DNA from: Armatimonadota bacterium
GTDB lineage: Bacteria > Armatimonadota > JADLDR01
Direction: 5' to 3'
DNA length: 61,151 nucleotides
Assembly (NCBI GenBank): GCA_020846535.1
Contig: JADLDR010000042.1
Coordinates: forward strand, 1-61,151
Position numbers and translations under genes: made by a program. Positions 32,388 through 40,084 of the stretch are shown here, in pieces. Position 1 is the stretch's first letter. Each line of letters starts with the position of its first letter. Below the pieces are notes generated by a model. It had not been told where the DNA came from, did no database searches, and was given only the letters and a program-made list of their open reading frames with translations.

Positions 32388-34277
32388 TCACCGCACCGGC
32401 TTGCCCGGCCAGTCGGCAAGGGGCTTGACGGCTGCCTCCGGCGCGTCGCCGCCTTCGGGTGTGAAGAGAACGGCGATCCTCCGTTCTCCGGTCGCTCCTT
32501 TCAAATTGATCAGGAGCCTTCGGAACCCGGCGTTTTCGGCCTCCGGCTTCGAGCGTTCGGCGGAGGCGGCCTCGAAACGCGCCCCGGAGGGTTCCAGAAT
32601 CTTCGCCCGCAGCCGCTTCCCGTCCTGGGCGAGAAGAACGGAACCGTTGGACTCGATACGGATGTTGGCCCGGGTAGTCATGCCCCAGGTGAGATCGCAG
32701 GGCGATGCGAGGTCGAACTCGTCCTGGACGAGAACGGCCCTGACATCGCGGAAAAGCTTCACGCCCCGGGCCGCCTGCTTCACATTGGCATAGCCTTCCG
32801 TCAGGTCGATGACTGCCGCGCCCGACCCGGGCAGGGTGTCCCACCGGGCCATGTGCGATTTTCCCGTAACCCGCTGATCCTGCCCGTCGATGAGGCAGAC
32901 GTTATGGCTCCGGGAGTTGAGGCGGTAGTATTTCCACCGCTGCCCGCCCTCCCCCGAATCCCAGTAGCCGGGCAGGTTGTAGTTGTCGGCTCCCAGGTCC
33001 ACCGCCCAGCGCACCCCCAGGGCATCCATCTCGAAATTTCCCAGGTCCAGGTGGCCGTGCGGGACCTGGTTGAAGCCTGCTTTGACGCCGACCCACAGGG
33101 CATCGGGATCGTTCCAGGCCGAACGGAACATCGCCACCGGCACCGGGCCGCCGAAAGCGCGGTCGCGGTCGCGCTTCCAGGCCCGGCCCGAGGGCGGCTG
33201 ATACCAGACGACATGAAAGGCGCTCGCCTTCCGGTTTTGCAGCACATCGTGCTCCGCATCGGCGAACTCCGGGCGGCGGAACTTGCCGGCCAGGAAGAAA
33301 AGGCATGCCTGGGGGCCGACCTGGGACATCATCCCCGCATCGGCGTAGGAGAGATAGCTGCCCGTAGGCCCTGCGCCGTATATCGGAAAATAGCCCGATT
33401 TCGCCAGGCCGGGGTAGCGGGAAGTTTCCAGGTCCCGGCCCAGGGCGCTGTCCAGGGCGGCGATGCCGTAGCTGACATAGCTGGTGGCATAGTTCCAGTA
33501 GCCCGGCCCCTCCATCCAGGCCCCGTCCGGGGCGTAGTGCTTCATGGCAATCGGCAGGGAGGCGACGGCCCCGGCCAGGATTTCGCGGGCGATCTCCGGG
33601 TCGGTGTCGGCCACTGCCAGCGCCCCGACGGACATGCCGAAGTTGCAGACCTGGTTCCAGTTGTTTTCCATCCGGGGGAAGCCGTAACGCTCGCCCCGGT
33701 ATCCCATGAGGCCCGGCTCCAGCCCCAGGCGGATCAGGGCCTCATGGATGAAGGCGCGGGTGGCGTCGTCCAGGACGCCGAAAAGCCAGTCGTAGCCGAT
33801 GGCGACCGCAGCGGTCATCTCCGCCGTATCCAGGAAGTGGGACGGGTTCCAGTCCGGGAAAGCGCAAACGGCCCGCAGCTCCCGGAGGGCGGCTTCGGCG
33901 TAGCGGGCATCCTCCGTCCAGCGGTAGGCGAAAGCCAGGGTGCTGACCCGGTGCAGGCAGGCCCGGCTGACGGCAAGAAGCCGGAGGCCGTCCGGGATCT
34001 CGTGGCGCAGGGCCGGGATGTCCAGCATCCGGTCGGCCTCCTCCAGAACATCCTTCACGTATCGCTGGAGGAGGCTGTCCCGCCTGTGCCGCGTCTTGAG
34101 CCGCTTCAGGCGCTCTCCGGTCAGCATAATGCGCGGACGCTCCCGGCGCAGGCCCTCCAGTATCGATTCCCTGTCCCAAGATCCGGCAGGCTTTTCCGCC
34201 GCCCGGGCCGCGACCGAGAGACACGTCATCCCCAGCACGGCCAGACAACCTCCGATGAGAGAACAAAGACCGCCCAT
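32388..34277 (-). CDS. Heparinase II/III-like polysaccharide lyase family protein
   Basis: A 629-residue exported protein (signal about 1-26). An alpha-helical toroid domain (about 60-370) contains family-like stretches such as AAVAIGYDWLF and MENNWNQVCNFG, followed by a beta-sandwich heparinase domain (about 380-600) with HGHLDLGNFEMDALG and RSHNVCLIDGQDQ. Such proteins cleave acidic or sulfated glycans. The His residues and the Tyr in the NYNLPGY segment are candidate catalytic residues. AGGAGGGG four bases before the ATG sets the start. Together with the SGNH hydrolase next door it suggests glycan use. Confidence 0.88.
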   Translation of the reverse strand: MGGLCSLIGGCLAVLGMTCLSVAARAAEKPAGSWDRESILEGLRRERPRIMLTGERLKRLKTRHRRDSLLQRYVKDVLEEADRMLDIPALRHEIPDGLRLLAVSRACLHRVSTLAFAYRWTEDARYAEAALRELRAVCAFPDWNPSHFLDTAEMTAAVAIGYDWLFGVLDDATRAFIHEALIRLGLEPGLMGYRGERYGFPRMENNWNQVCNFGMSVGALAVADTDPEIAREILAGAVASLPIAMKHYAPDGAWMEGPGYWNYATSYVSYGIAALDSALGRDLETSRYPGLAKSGYFPIYGAGPTGSYLSYADAGMMSQVGPQACLFFLAGKFRRPEFADAEHDVLQNRKASAFHVVWYQPPSGRAWKRDRDRAFGGPVPVAMFRSAWNDPDALWVGVKAGFNQVPHGHLDLGNFEMDALGVRWAVDLGADNYNLPGYWDSGEGGQRWKYYRLNSRSHNVCLIDGQDQRVTGKSHMARWDTLPGSGAAVIDLTEGYANVKQAARGVKLFRDVRAVLVQDEFDLASPCDLTWGMTTRANIRIESNGSVLLAQDGKRLRAKILEPSGARFEAASAERSKPEAENAGFRRLLINLKGATGERRIAVLFTPEGGDAPEAAVKPLADWPGKPVR

Positions 34278-34760
34278 ATTGCCCCTCCTGAAAATGGCGA
34301 TGGTTGGATGGACGTTTCGACCTGAATAAGGATTTTCCTTGTCGCTGACGCGCCCGGCAGGAATCCCGACGTGCGCCCCGAAAAAAAACGGACAGGCTGA
34401 CAGGGCGACCTATGGAGGGCGACCCGATGCATCCCGCCCCATAGCGATCCCGATCAGGGTGCCTGTCCCGCCAGGGCGGGGTGCGGGGCTTTGTTCGACC
34501 GTTACCTAACCCCCCGGCCCCCTTCCCGAAACGGGCAGGGGGAGTGGATGGGGGGGGCAAGCACCGCACAGTCTATCCCCCTCTCCCCGCTTCGGGGAGA
34601 GGGGCCAGGGGAGAGAGGTCACCCAGGCCAGGGGAGAGAGGCAACCCATCCCCCAGGAGCGGAGGATGTTTCACCTGATCTTGACCCCTATGGCCCCCCC
34701 CCACCGGTCAGGCCGAAGATTTCATAACAAAGGCTGTTTGCTGTTGGAAGCGAGGAAAAC
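34278..34760. other. Intergenic region dominated by a long inverted repeat copy
   Basis: No gene supported. It holds one copy (34431-34672) of the 240-base inverted repeat and short GGGCGACC-type repeats before it. The two flanking genes are divergent, and the SGNH ribosome site (GAGG) ends the region. Confidence 0.65.
34431..34672 (+). repeat. Long inverted repeat, left copy
   Basis: About 242 bases from ATCCCGCCCCATAGCGATCC to AGCGGAGGATGTTTC, matching in reverse complement 37806-38042 over nearly its whole length with scattered differences. Contains internal hairpins such as CCCTCTCCCC / GGGGAGAGGG. Confidence 0.85.
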
Positions 34761-35840
34761 ATGACCATGCAGAGGATCACCCTTCACACCGCCCTGGCGC
34801 TGGCGGTCATGTCGGCGGGAGCGCAGGCCGAAACGCAGTGGCGCGACGCCACCGAGTTCGATATCGAGGGGCAGGGGTGGAGCGCCGTCGAATCGCCCTA
34901 CGACCGGCTGCCCGCCGCCGCCAAAGGAAAAGTGCCGGAAAGCGTCTGGTATCTGAGCCAGGATTCGGCGGGGCTGGCCGTCCGGTTCTCGACCGACGCC
35001 CCTTCCGTAATGGTGCGCTGGAAGCTGCTGCGCGAATCGCTGGCGATGCCGCACATGCCCGCCACCGGGGTCAGCGGCGTGGATCTCTATAAAAGAGGGC
35101 CGGACGGTAAATGGCAGTTCGTGGCGAACGGGCGGCCCGAAAAGTTCCCGGACAACGAGGCATCCTTCGGCCTGGGATCGGCCCCGGCAGGCGGCCACGA
35201 GATGCTCCTTTACCTGCCCCTCTACAACGGGGTGCGCCGGGTGGAGATCGGCGTTCCCGAAGGGGCGAAGATCGCCAAAGCGCCGCCCCGGCCCGCCGTC
35301 CTCGGAGGCTCCGTCGTCTTCTACGGCACCTCCATCGTGCAGGGCGGATGCGCCTCCCGCCCGGGTCTGGCCCATGTCGCCATCGCCGGGCGACTGCTCG
35401 ACAGGCCCGCGCTCAACCTGGGCTTTTCCGGCTCGGGCCTGATGGAGCCCGTCGTCTCCGGCTTTCTGGCCCAGCTAGATCCGGCCTGCTATGTGATCGA
35501 CTGCCTCTGGAATATGGGCAGCCTGCCGGAGGAGGAAGTCGTCTCCCGCATCGGCGCTCTGGTCCGCGCCGTCCGGGCGGCTCACCCGGCGGTCCCGATC
35601 CTCTTCGTGGGCCAGTCGCACATCCTGCCCTCGGCGCACCCGACGAAGCTCTCCCAGTGGCAGCGCCGGGCCGTAGAGAAGCTGCGGGCCTCCGGGGTCA
35701 GGAGGCTCTTCCTCCTGGACGGCAGCAGGCTGATGGGCGGCGATGCCGAAGGGACGGTGGACGGCTGCCATCCCAACGACCTGGGGATGATGCGCCAGGG
35801 TGAGGCCATCGCCCGCACCGTCGCTCGCATCCTGCGCTGA
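34761..35840 (+). CDS. SGNH/GDSL-type hydrolase (carbohydrate esterase-like)
   Basis: A 359-residue exported protein (signal about 1-23). The N-terminal beta domain (about 25-170) contains VSGVDLY, matching the GxDLY-type accessory domain; the SGNH domain follows (about 180-359) with the nucleophile Ser191 in YGTSIVQGG, block II NLGFSGSG, a WNMG block III and the Asp334/His337 pair in DGCHPND. It probably removes acyl groups from carbohydrates. The ATG follows GAGG by five bases. It is the only intact gene between the long inverted repeats. Confidence 0.88.
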   Translation: MTMQRITLHTALALAVMSAGAQAETQWRDATEFDIEGQGWSAVESPYDRLPAAAKGKVPESVWYLSQDSAGLAVRFSTDAPSVMVRWKLLRESLAMPHMPATGVSGVDLYKRGPDGKWQFVANGRPEKFPDNEASFGLGSAPAGGHEMLLYLPLYNGVRRVEIGVPEGAKIAKAPPRPAVLGGSVVFYGTSIVQGGCASRPGLAHVAIAGRLLDRPALNLGFSGSGLMEPVVSGFLAQLDPACYVIDCLWNMGSLPEEEVVSRIGALVRAVRAAHPAVPILFVGQSHILPSAHPTKLSQWQRRAVEKLRASGVRRLFLLDGSRLMGGDAEGTVDGCHPNDLGMMRQGEAIARTVARILR

Positions 35841-36259
35841 AGCCTTCGAGGCGATATCGCGTGAGCGTAACCGGTTCCGGGCAGGCATAGTACGGCGCTT
35901 TCGCCCTGCATCCTGACCAGGCCACCTATCGGGACAGACACGCAGGTAAAAGCCCTGAAAGGCCGAGCGATCATGCAGCCCGTCCCGCCGAGGATCATGA
36001 TTCGCATGGATCGAGTCCTCCTGAGAGCGGTTCGATCTGCTAACGGCCCGCCGCTCCTCGCCCTCCGCCGCGTGTCTTCTCGCGTGTAGTGAAGCTGGCC
36101 GATGGAGAGGTCGTAGTAACCCAAGTTGCTATCTGCCTGAATTGAGGCCGATGCGGGGTAGGAGCGCGATGCATCGCGCCCTAAAAGGCCGTTGGGCGCG
36201 ATGCATCGCGCCCCTACCGCGGCAAACGGCCCCGGCCCCGGGCTAGGTGGCAACTTGGG
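35841..36259. other. Gene remnants plus a TIR element
   Basis: After the SGNH gene this region holds an epimerase 5' remnant (minus strand, up to 36007), the displaced part of an amidohydrolase gene (36008-36116, minus strand) and the 146-base TIR element. Confidence 0.65.
35970..36007 (-). pseudogene. 5' remnant of an NAD-dependent epimerase-like gene
   Basis: On the minus strand AGGAGG (36017-36022) lies nine bases before an ATG at 36007 that opens MRIMILGGTG, the typical first strand and glycine loop of extended SDR epimerases. The similarity stops after about 12 codons and no downstream epimerase motif is found, so the rest is deleted or degraded. It would have been the gene after the amidohydrolase. 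Confidence 0.55.
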
Positions 36260-36823
36260 TTAGTAGATATTGGCGTTCCAGACCATGGTTTCCGCGGCCT
36301 CCTCGTACCAGGCCCCTGCCCCCAGGTGCGCTCCGATGATCGTCATCTCCGGGAATGCGCGGGCGATCCGGTCCAGGCAGGCCGGGCGCATGTAGTTGGA
36401 GGAGTCCCGCCAGCGCCTCAGATAGTCGTACCGGCCTTCCGACCGGGCTGTCCCGATCACGATGCCGGTATGAAAGAGGCAGGCCATCCTGGCGCGGGCG
36501 GCGGCCTCGTAGATGGGAAAGTATTCGTCGTCATCATAGGGCCGGGCCGGAAAGATGAACTTCAGGCCCCGGAAACCGCGCCCCACCGCATCGAGGGCTT
36601 CCCTGAGGCCGTCGTGACGGCCCGGATTGATGTAGCCGAAAGGGATGACGAATTCCGGGAACTTTTCCGCAAGGGCACAGATCTGGGCCAGCGAGATGTG
36701 CGACCCGCCCTCCCTCGTCCAGCCGAAGACCACCCCGCGGGCGATCCCCCGATCCTGCCAGATGCGGGCGCTTTCCCCGGCGGCCCGGAGATCGCCGTCG
36801 GTATGGACATCGAAGATCGGCAT
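36008..36823 (-). pseudogene. Amidohydrolase-family gene interrupted by a TIR element
   Basis: The intact 5' part (36823 to 36260) encodes 187 residues of a TIM-barrel amidohydrolase (Amidohydro_2 type): MPIFDVHTDGD at the start, FRGLKFIF, CLFHTG and IIGAHLGAGAWYEEA. It ends at NANIY, with the TAA stop supplied by the inverted repeat of the inserted element. The frame resumes on the far side of the element, after a possible GTAG duplication, with YDLSIGQLHYTRED, which is the continuation the family would have (NxYxDLS). Downstream the sequence lacks the expected catalytic Asp segment, so a further deletion is likely. A good promoter and ribosome site (AGAGGA) precede the gene. Confidence 0.8.
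36117..36262. mobile_element. 146-bp MITE-like element with 13-bp perfect terminal inverted repeats
   Basis: Ends are TAACCCAAGTTGC (36117-36129) and its exact complement (36250-36262). GTAG flanks both sides as a possible 4-bp target duplication. The interior holds two copies of GCGCGATGCATCGCGCCC, themselves palindromic, in an arrangement that folds into one long hairpin. No coding sequence. It interrupts the amidohydrolase gene. Confidence 0.8.
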
Positions 36824-36932
36824 GATTCCTCTTGAATCATCGTTCAGAGGCAGGCCCGCTTCCACGGTGGAGCGGAGGCCGTCCCGAAAGCGAAAGGGCG
36901 CGGGTGACACCCGCCAATTTATTTCATGAGAT

Positions 36933-36961
36933 ATTATAACACTGTTTTGAAAATTTATCAA
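36933..36961 (-). promoter_or_regulatory. Sigma70-type promoter of the broken amidohydrolase gene
   Basis: On the minus strand TTGATA (36956-36961), 17-base spacer, TATAAT (36933-36938), about 110 bases upstream of the ATG at 36823. Confidence 0.75.
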
Positions 36962-37048
36962 GTAGCTTTCCCGTTCAAAACAATATGTTTATAGAAATTA
37001 TCGTCGAATGACCGGGGATCGTAGGGAGCGGGAAGGGGGCGGGGAGGG

Positions 37049-37252
37049 AGTGAAGGAAGTGAAGCCGGATTGCATTGTTAGCTCATCGTTTTTCAGCGTT
37101 TCGCGGGCCGTACAGGGGTCGACAAGTGAAGCCAGTGAAGTAAGGGTACATTCTTTTGTTTGTGTGTGGGGTGTTTTTTTATTATAGAGAGGGGCGATTT
37201 TTTGGAAAAACTGTGCGGTAATAATGGGGTTGTAGCTTCACTTGCTTCACTT
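37049..37252. repeat. Cluster of AGTGAAG-based direct and inverted repeats
   Basis: AGTGAAGGAAGTGAAGCC (37049-37066), AAGTGAAGCCAGTGAAGT (37124-37141) and the inverted GCTTCACTTGCTTCACTT (37235-37252); a looser copy lies at about 37463-37479. Spaced about 75 and 110 bases apart, in a locally AT-richer stretch with T-runs. Confidence 0.6.
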
Positions 37253-37686
37253 TTGGGGAGGAATAGGGAGTGAAAAATATACCGGGAAAATGGTGTGTTC
37301 TTGGCAGGAGAAACGGTCAGATTCTCGAATATCTAGCGTTATGGGAGTCAGTGCGATATAGACTGATAGCATGGCGAGTGCCGGAGAGGTGACCGAAGAA
37401 GCGCCCCAGGGTGAAGGGGCGAACCTCGTGATTCGCTACCGGCTGCCTCGCTACCGGCTTGCCAGTGAAGATAAGTGAATCTGGAAATGCATCTCACGGT
37501 TCGCTCATTTTCAAGGCCGTTTTTGAAATGGGACCCTTGGATCCCTCGGGAAGGGGGTTGTGAGTCGGCTTGTGGCCTTTCCCCGGCCCGTCAAGACCAG
37601 CGGTGCCCTTGGGTCATCACGGGATAGGTCTCATCTACGAAGACTCGATTCGCTATAGCGTGAGGGGAGACGGGAATGCCACGCTA

Positions 37687-38098
37687 TAACCCAAGGTGCC
37701 CCTCGCCGGGGCTGGTCCCGTTTGCTGCTGTAGGGGCGCGTTGCATCGCGCCCAGCGGCCTGGCAGGGCGTGATGCATCGCGCCCCCTAGCGATCCAGAG
37801 AAGGGGAAACATCCTCCGCTCCTGGGGGAGGGGTGACTGCTCTCCCCTAACCCCTCTCCCCGTAACCCACGGGATGCGCCGGAGCGCCTCCGGGGAGAGG
37901 GGGAGAGAGGGTGCGGTACTTGACCCCCCCATCTCCTCCCCCTGCCCGTTTCGGGAAGGGGGCGGGGGGGTTAGGTAACCATCTCGCAAAGGCCCGCCCC
38001 GGCGGGACAGTCACCCTGATCGGGATCGCTATGGGGCGGGATAAATCACGCCCCTACCCCGCATCGGTCGCCATTCGGGTGGGTAGCAGCTTGGGTTA
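37687..38098. mobile_element. Second copy of the TAACCCAAG element, enlarged by a nested insertion
   Basis: Ends are TAACCCAAGGTGC (37687-37699) and GCAGCTTGGGTTA (38086-38098). The outer parts match the 146-base element at 36117 in opposite orientation, including GATGCATCGCGCCCC and CCCCTACCCCGCATCGG. The centre is interrupted by about 265 bases that include the right copy of the long inverted repeat. Confidence 0.75.
37806..38042 (-). repeat. Long inverted repeat, right copy (nested)
   Basis: About 237 bases, reverse complement of 34431-34672. Its borders inside the TAACCCAAG element carry CCCCCTAGCGATCC and the inverted GGATCGCTATGGGG, which look like terminal inverted repeats of the nested unit. 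Confidence 0.8.
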
Positions 38099-38215
38099 TC
38101 GAGGGATTTCCCAACTCTTGTCATCGGCCCCAAAAATGAGCGAAGCATGAGTGCATGTTAGGAAAAATATAGATTCCGACCGCCCCATCCGGGTGACAAA
38201 GCGAAAGTTCTAATG

Positions 38216-38895
38216 CCACGGCATCACCGGCAACCGGATGGCCAATGCCTTTTACGAGGCCGAAGAGGGGGAAATCGTCTCGGCAAATGTTACCCCTGCC
38301 CGGCGCTTTTTCCGCAATGGCCGCGAAATGGCTCCGGAAGAACTCTCCATCCAGTATGCCGCTGTACACAATATCGATGTGCAGGGCGCGGAATTCGAGG
38401 TGCTGATGCCCAGCAGCAAGCGGCGGACCCTCCGGGGCTATGCCAGCCCCTTATGCGCCCCGGACGGGCAGGTGCGCGTAAGGGGATCCTTCATCGACCT
38501 TACGGAACGAGCAACGAGAGCGGGAGATGGAAGCGCGCCAGACGGAGTTCTACAGGCGCACCATCCAGGCCACGACCGAAGGCAAGCTGATGATTATAGA
38601 CCGGCAAGAGGTTGACGGCCTGCTGGCCGATCCCATCCGCTCATGGTAGGTCACCGACAGGGAAGCTCTGGAAACCATGCGCGACCAGGTTTTGCGACTG
38701 GCCCGGGAAGTTCGCCATCATCGATACCGGGGCAGGCATCGCCGAGATGTCCCTGCCGGATGTGGCGCTGACCCGGAACTATTCGACTGCCGGGACACTG
38801 GGGATGGGCTACAATCTCATGATCCGGTTTTCGGACAGGGTATATCTTGCCACCGGGCCGGAAGTCACCATCGTCGCCATCGAAATGAAAAACAG
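38216..38895 (+). pseudogene. Broken PAS/HATPase sensor or anti-sigma regulatory gene
   Basis: Pieces of one gene in different frames. A PAS domain (GITGNRMANAFYEAEEGEIV to GSFIDLTER, to about 38507) is followed after a frameshift by MEARQTEFYRRTIQATTEGK and LLADPIRSW, then a TAG where Glu is expected, then VTDREALETMRDQVLRLARE. A deletion and frame change remove the N-box of an ATPase domain; the end reads FAIIDTGAGIAEM, TAGTLGMGYNLMIRFSDRVY and LATGPEVTIVAIEMK. The order fits PAS plus RsbT/RsbW-type HATPase proteins. At least one stop, two frame changes and an internal deletion make it non-functional. Confidence 0.8.
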
Positions 38896-38989
38896 CCTGC
38901 CCCTTCCGAGCAATGGCAGGCTTGGAACAGTTTTGAGAACACAGGCCGCAAGCGCCTTTGCCTCTTCGGAACCGGATGGATTCCGGCGG

Positions 38990-40048
38990 TTACTCCACGT
39001 TCCCCACGAACTCTCTGGTTTTATCCGCCGCCTCGCTTTCATAAAAATCCACGGCAGGCTTTAGCTCCTCTTTCGTTCTCAGGCGGTCGTATATGAGGTT
39101 GCAGGCGATAATGCTGTGGACTGTCTGCCCGGTCGCCTCTTTGAAGGTATGGTTCACCAGAGCGTCCTCGATTTTGCAGTCGAACCGCATATTCAGGGAA
39201 GGGTAGTCAGGAGGCCGCCAGGGTGTGTTCTCAACAAGGGTTTTGGTCATATAATCCACATCCCAATCGAGATATTTGGAAAGGGAAACTGCCCGAAGGC
39301 TCGCGGGTTTGCGGGGCCTGTGGCGCAGAAGATTGCGGACAGGCGGCACATAGAACTCGGTCTTCAACCGCAGCAGATAATACATCGCGAGGGCCAGGCG
39401 GCCTGCCATGCGAGCTTTCTGCGGCCAACCGATCCGACAAAGCCTCTCTTTCATGAAGGCGAATTTCGCTGCCGCCGGCACATGCAGTTCCGCTTCGTAG
39501 ACATTGTCGCTGTGAAGAGTGGTCGCGATGCCGTAACGCTGCGCGTGCCAGCAGAGCATTGCCGGGATCACGTAGTGGCAGGCCGAACAGACGCCCCAGT
39601 AGATTCCCAGATCCTTGAAAGCGCGGGTAGCGGCGCGGACGTATTTCTGATCATAGCGTCCCGCGCTCGAAGCATAGATCAAATCGACCCCCAGAGAAGA
39701 GCAAAGCGCCGTAATGTTTCGGGTGGCATGGTCGTGAAAGTGGCCGTGGTCGTAATGAACCACCAGGGGGTTCAATCCTAACTCCGCTTTTGCCACATAG
39801 ATGACATAAGAACTGTCGAGCCCGCCCGACCCTCCGGTAATGCAATTGTAATCGTCTTTTCGGCTGGCTCGTACCTCTGCGGCTACCTTTTCCAGCGCCT
39901 CCCTGTTGGAGGTCACGCGCTTTTTCTTCGCCTGAAGGAAGGTATCGCTGTTGCACAAACTGCACTGTCCGTTCTCCTCGATAGCGATTCCCGGGAATTG
40001 CGTGGTCATGAAGCATCGGAGACAGCTTTGAAAGATTTGATCGGGCAT
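38990..40048 (-). CDS. PP-loop N-acetyl sugar amidotransferase-like protein (WbpG/PseA type)
   Basis: A 352-residue ATP-pyrophosphatase family protein. An N-terminal four-Cys zinc site (Cys9, Cys12, Cys29, Cys32 around FPGIAIEENGQCSLC) precedes the PP-loop SGGLDSS (74-80). The family (N-acetyl sugar amidotransferases, such as WbpG) converts a sugar ketone or acetamido group to an amidine with ammonia from a HisH/HisF-like partner, for O-antigen or flagellin glycans. No HisH/HisF partner or nucleotide-sugar gene is adjacent, so the role here is uncertain. The 3' end overlaps the decayed region on the opposite strand. Confidence 0.8.
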   Translation of the reverse strand: MPDQIFQSCLRCFMTTQFPGIAIEENGQCSLCNSDTFLQAKKKRVTSNREALEKVAAEVRASRKDDYNCITGGSGGLDSSYVIYVAKAELGLNPLVVHYDHGHFHDHATRNITALCSSLGVDLIYASSAGRYDQKYVRAATRAFKDLGIYWGVCSACHYVIPAMLCWHAQRYGIATTLHSDNVYEAELHVPAAAKFAFMKERLCRIGWPQKARMAGRLALAMYYLLRLKTEFYVPPVRNLLRHRPRKPASLRAVSLSKYLDWDVDYMTKTLVENTPWRPPDYPSLNMRFDCKIEDALVNHTFKEATGQTVHSIIACNLIYDRLRTKEELKPAVDFYESEAADKTREFVGNVE

Positions 40049-40084
40049 GCGGGCCTCCTGAAGAGATGCGTTCGGCCTCTGCGT

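Larger units (their letters stand above)
36962..38215. other. 1.25-kb non-coding region of AT-richer sequence and repeats
   Basis: No gene supported on either strand. It contains AGTGAAG-type repeats (37049-37252) in AT-richer DNA, GGGGCGAAC-type repeat fragments near 37420, and an enlarged copy of the TAACCCAAG element (37687-38098) with a nested long inverted repeat. Confidence 0.7.

Noticed and set aside
32298..34325. 675-codon plus-strand frame opposite the heparinase-like gene
   Set aside because: Shadow frame in GC-rich DNA; the minus strand has a signal peptide, ribosome site and family motifs.
34481..34727. Pro/Gly-rich small frames over the inverted repeat
   Set aside because: They lie inside a non-coding repeat and have no ribosome site or conserved partner in the second copy.
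36117..36262. Element considered as a rho-independent terminator of the amidohydrolase gene
   Set aside because: It does form a long hairpin, but the perfect terminal repeats, flanking GTAG, resumed reading frame and second copy at 37687 fit an insertion better.
36962..37686. Phage or plasmid origin with replication gene
   Set aside because: AGTGAAG repeats and AT-rich DNA are present, but no rep, par, integrase or phage gene is found on either strand nearby.
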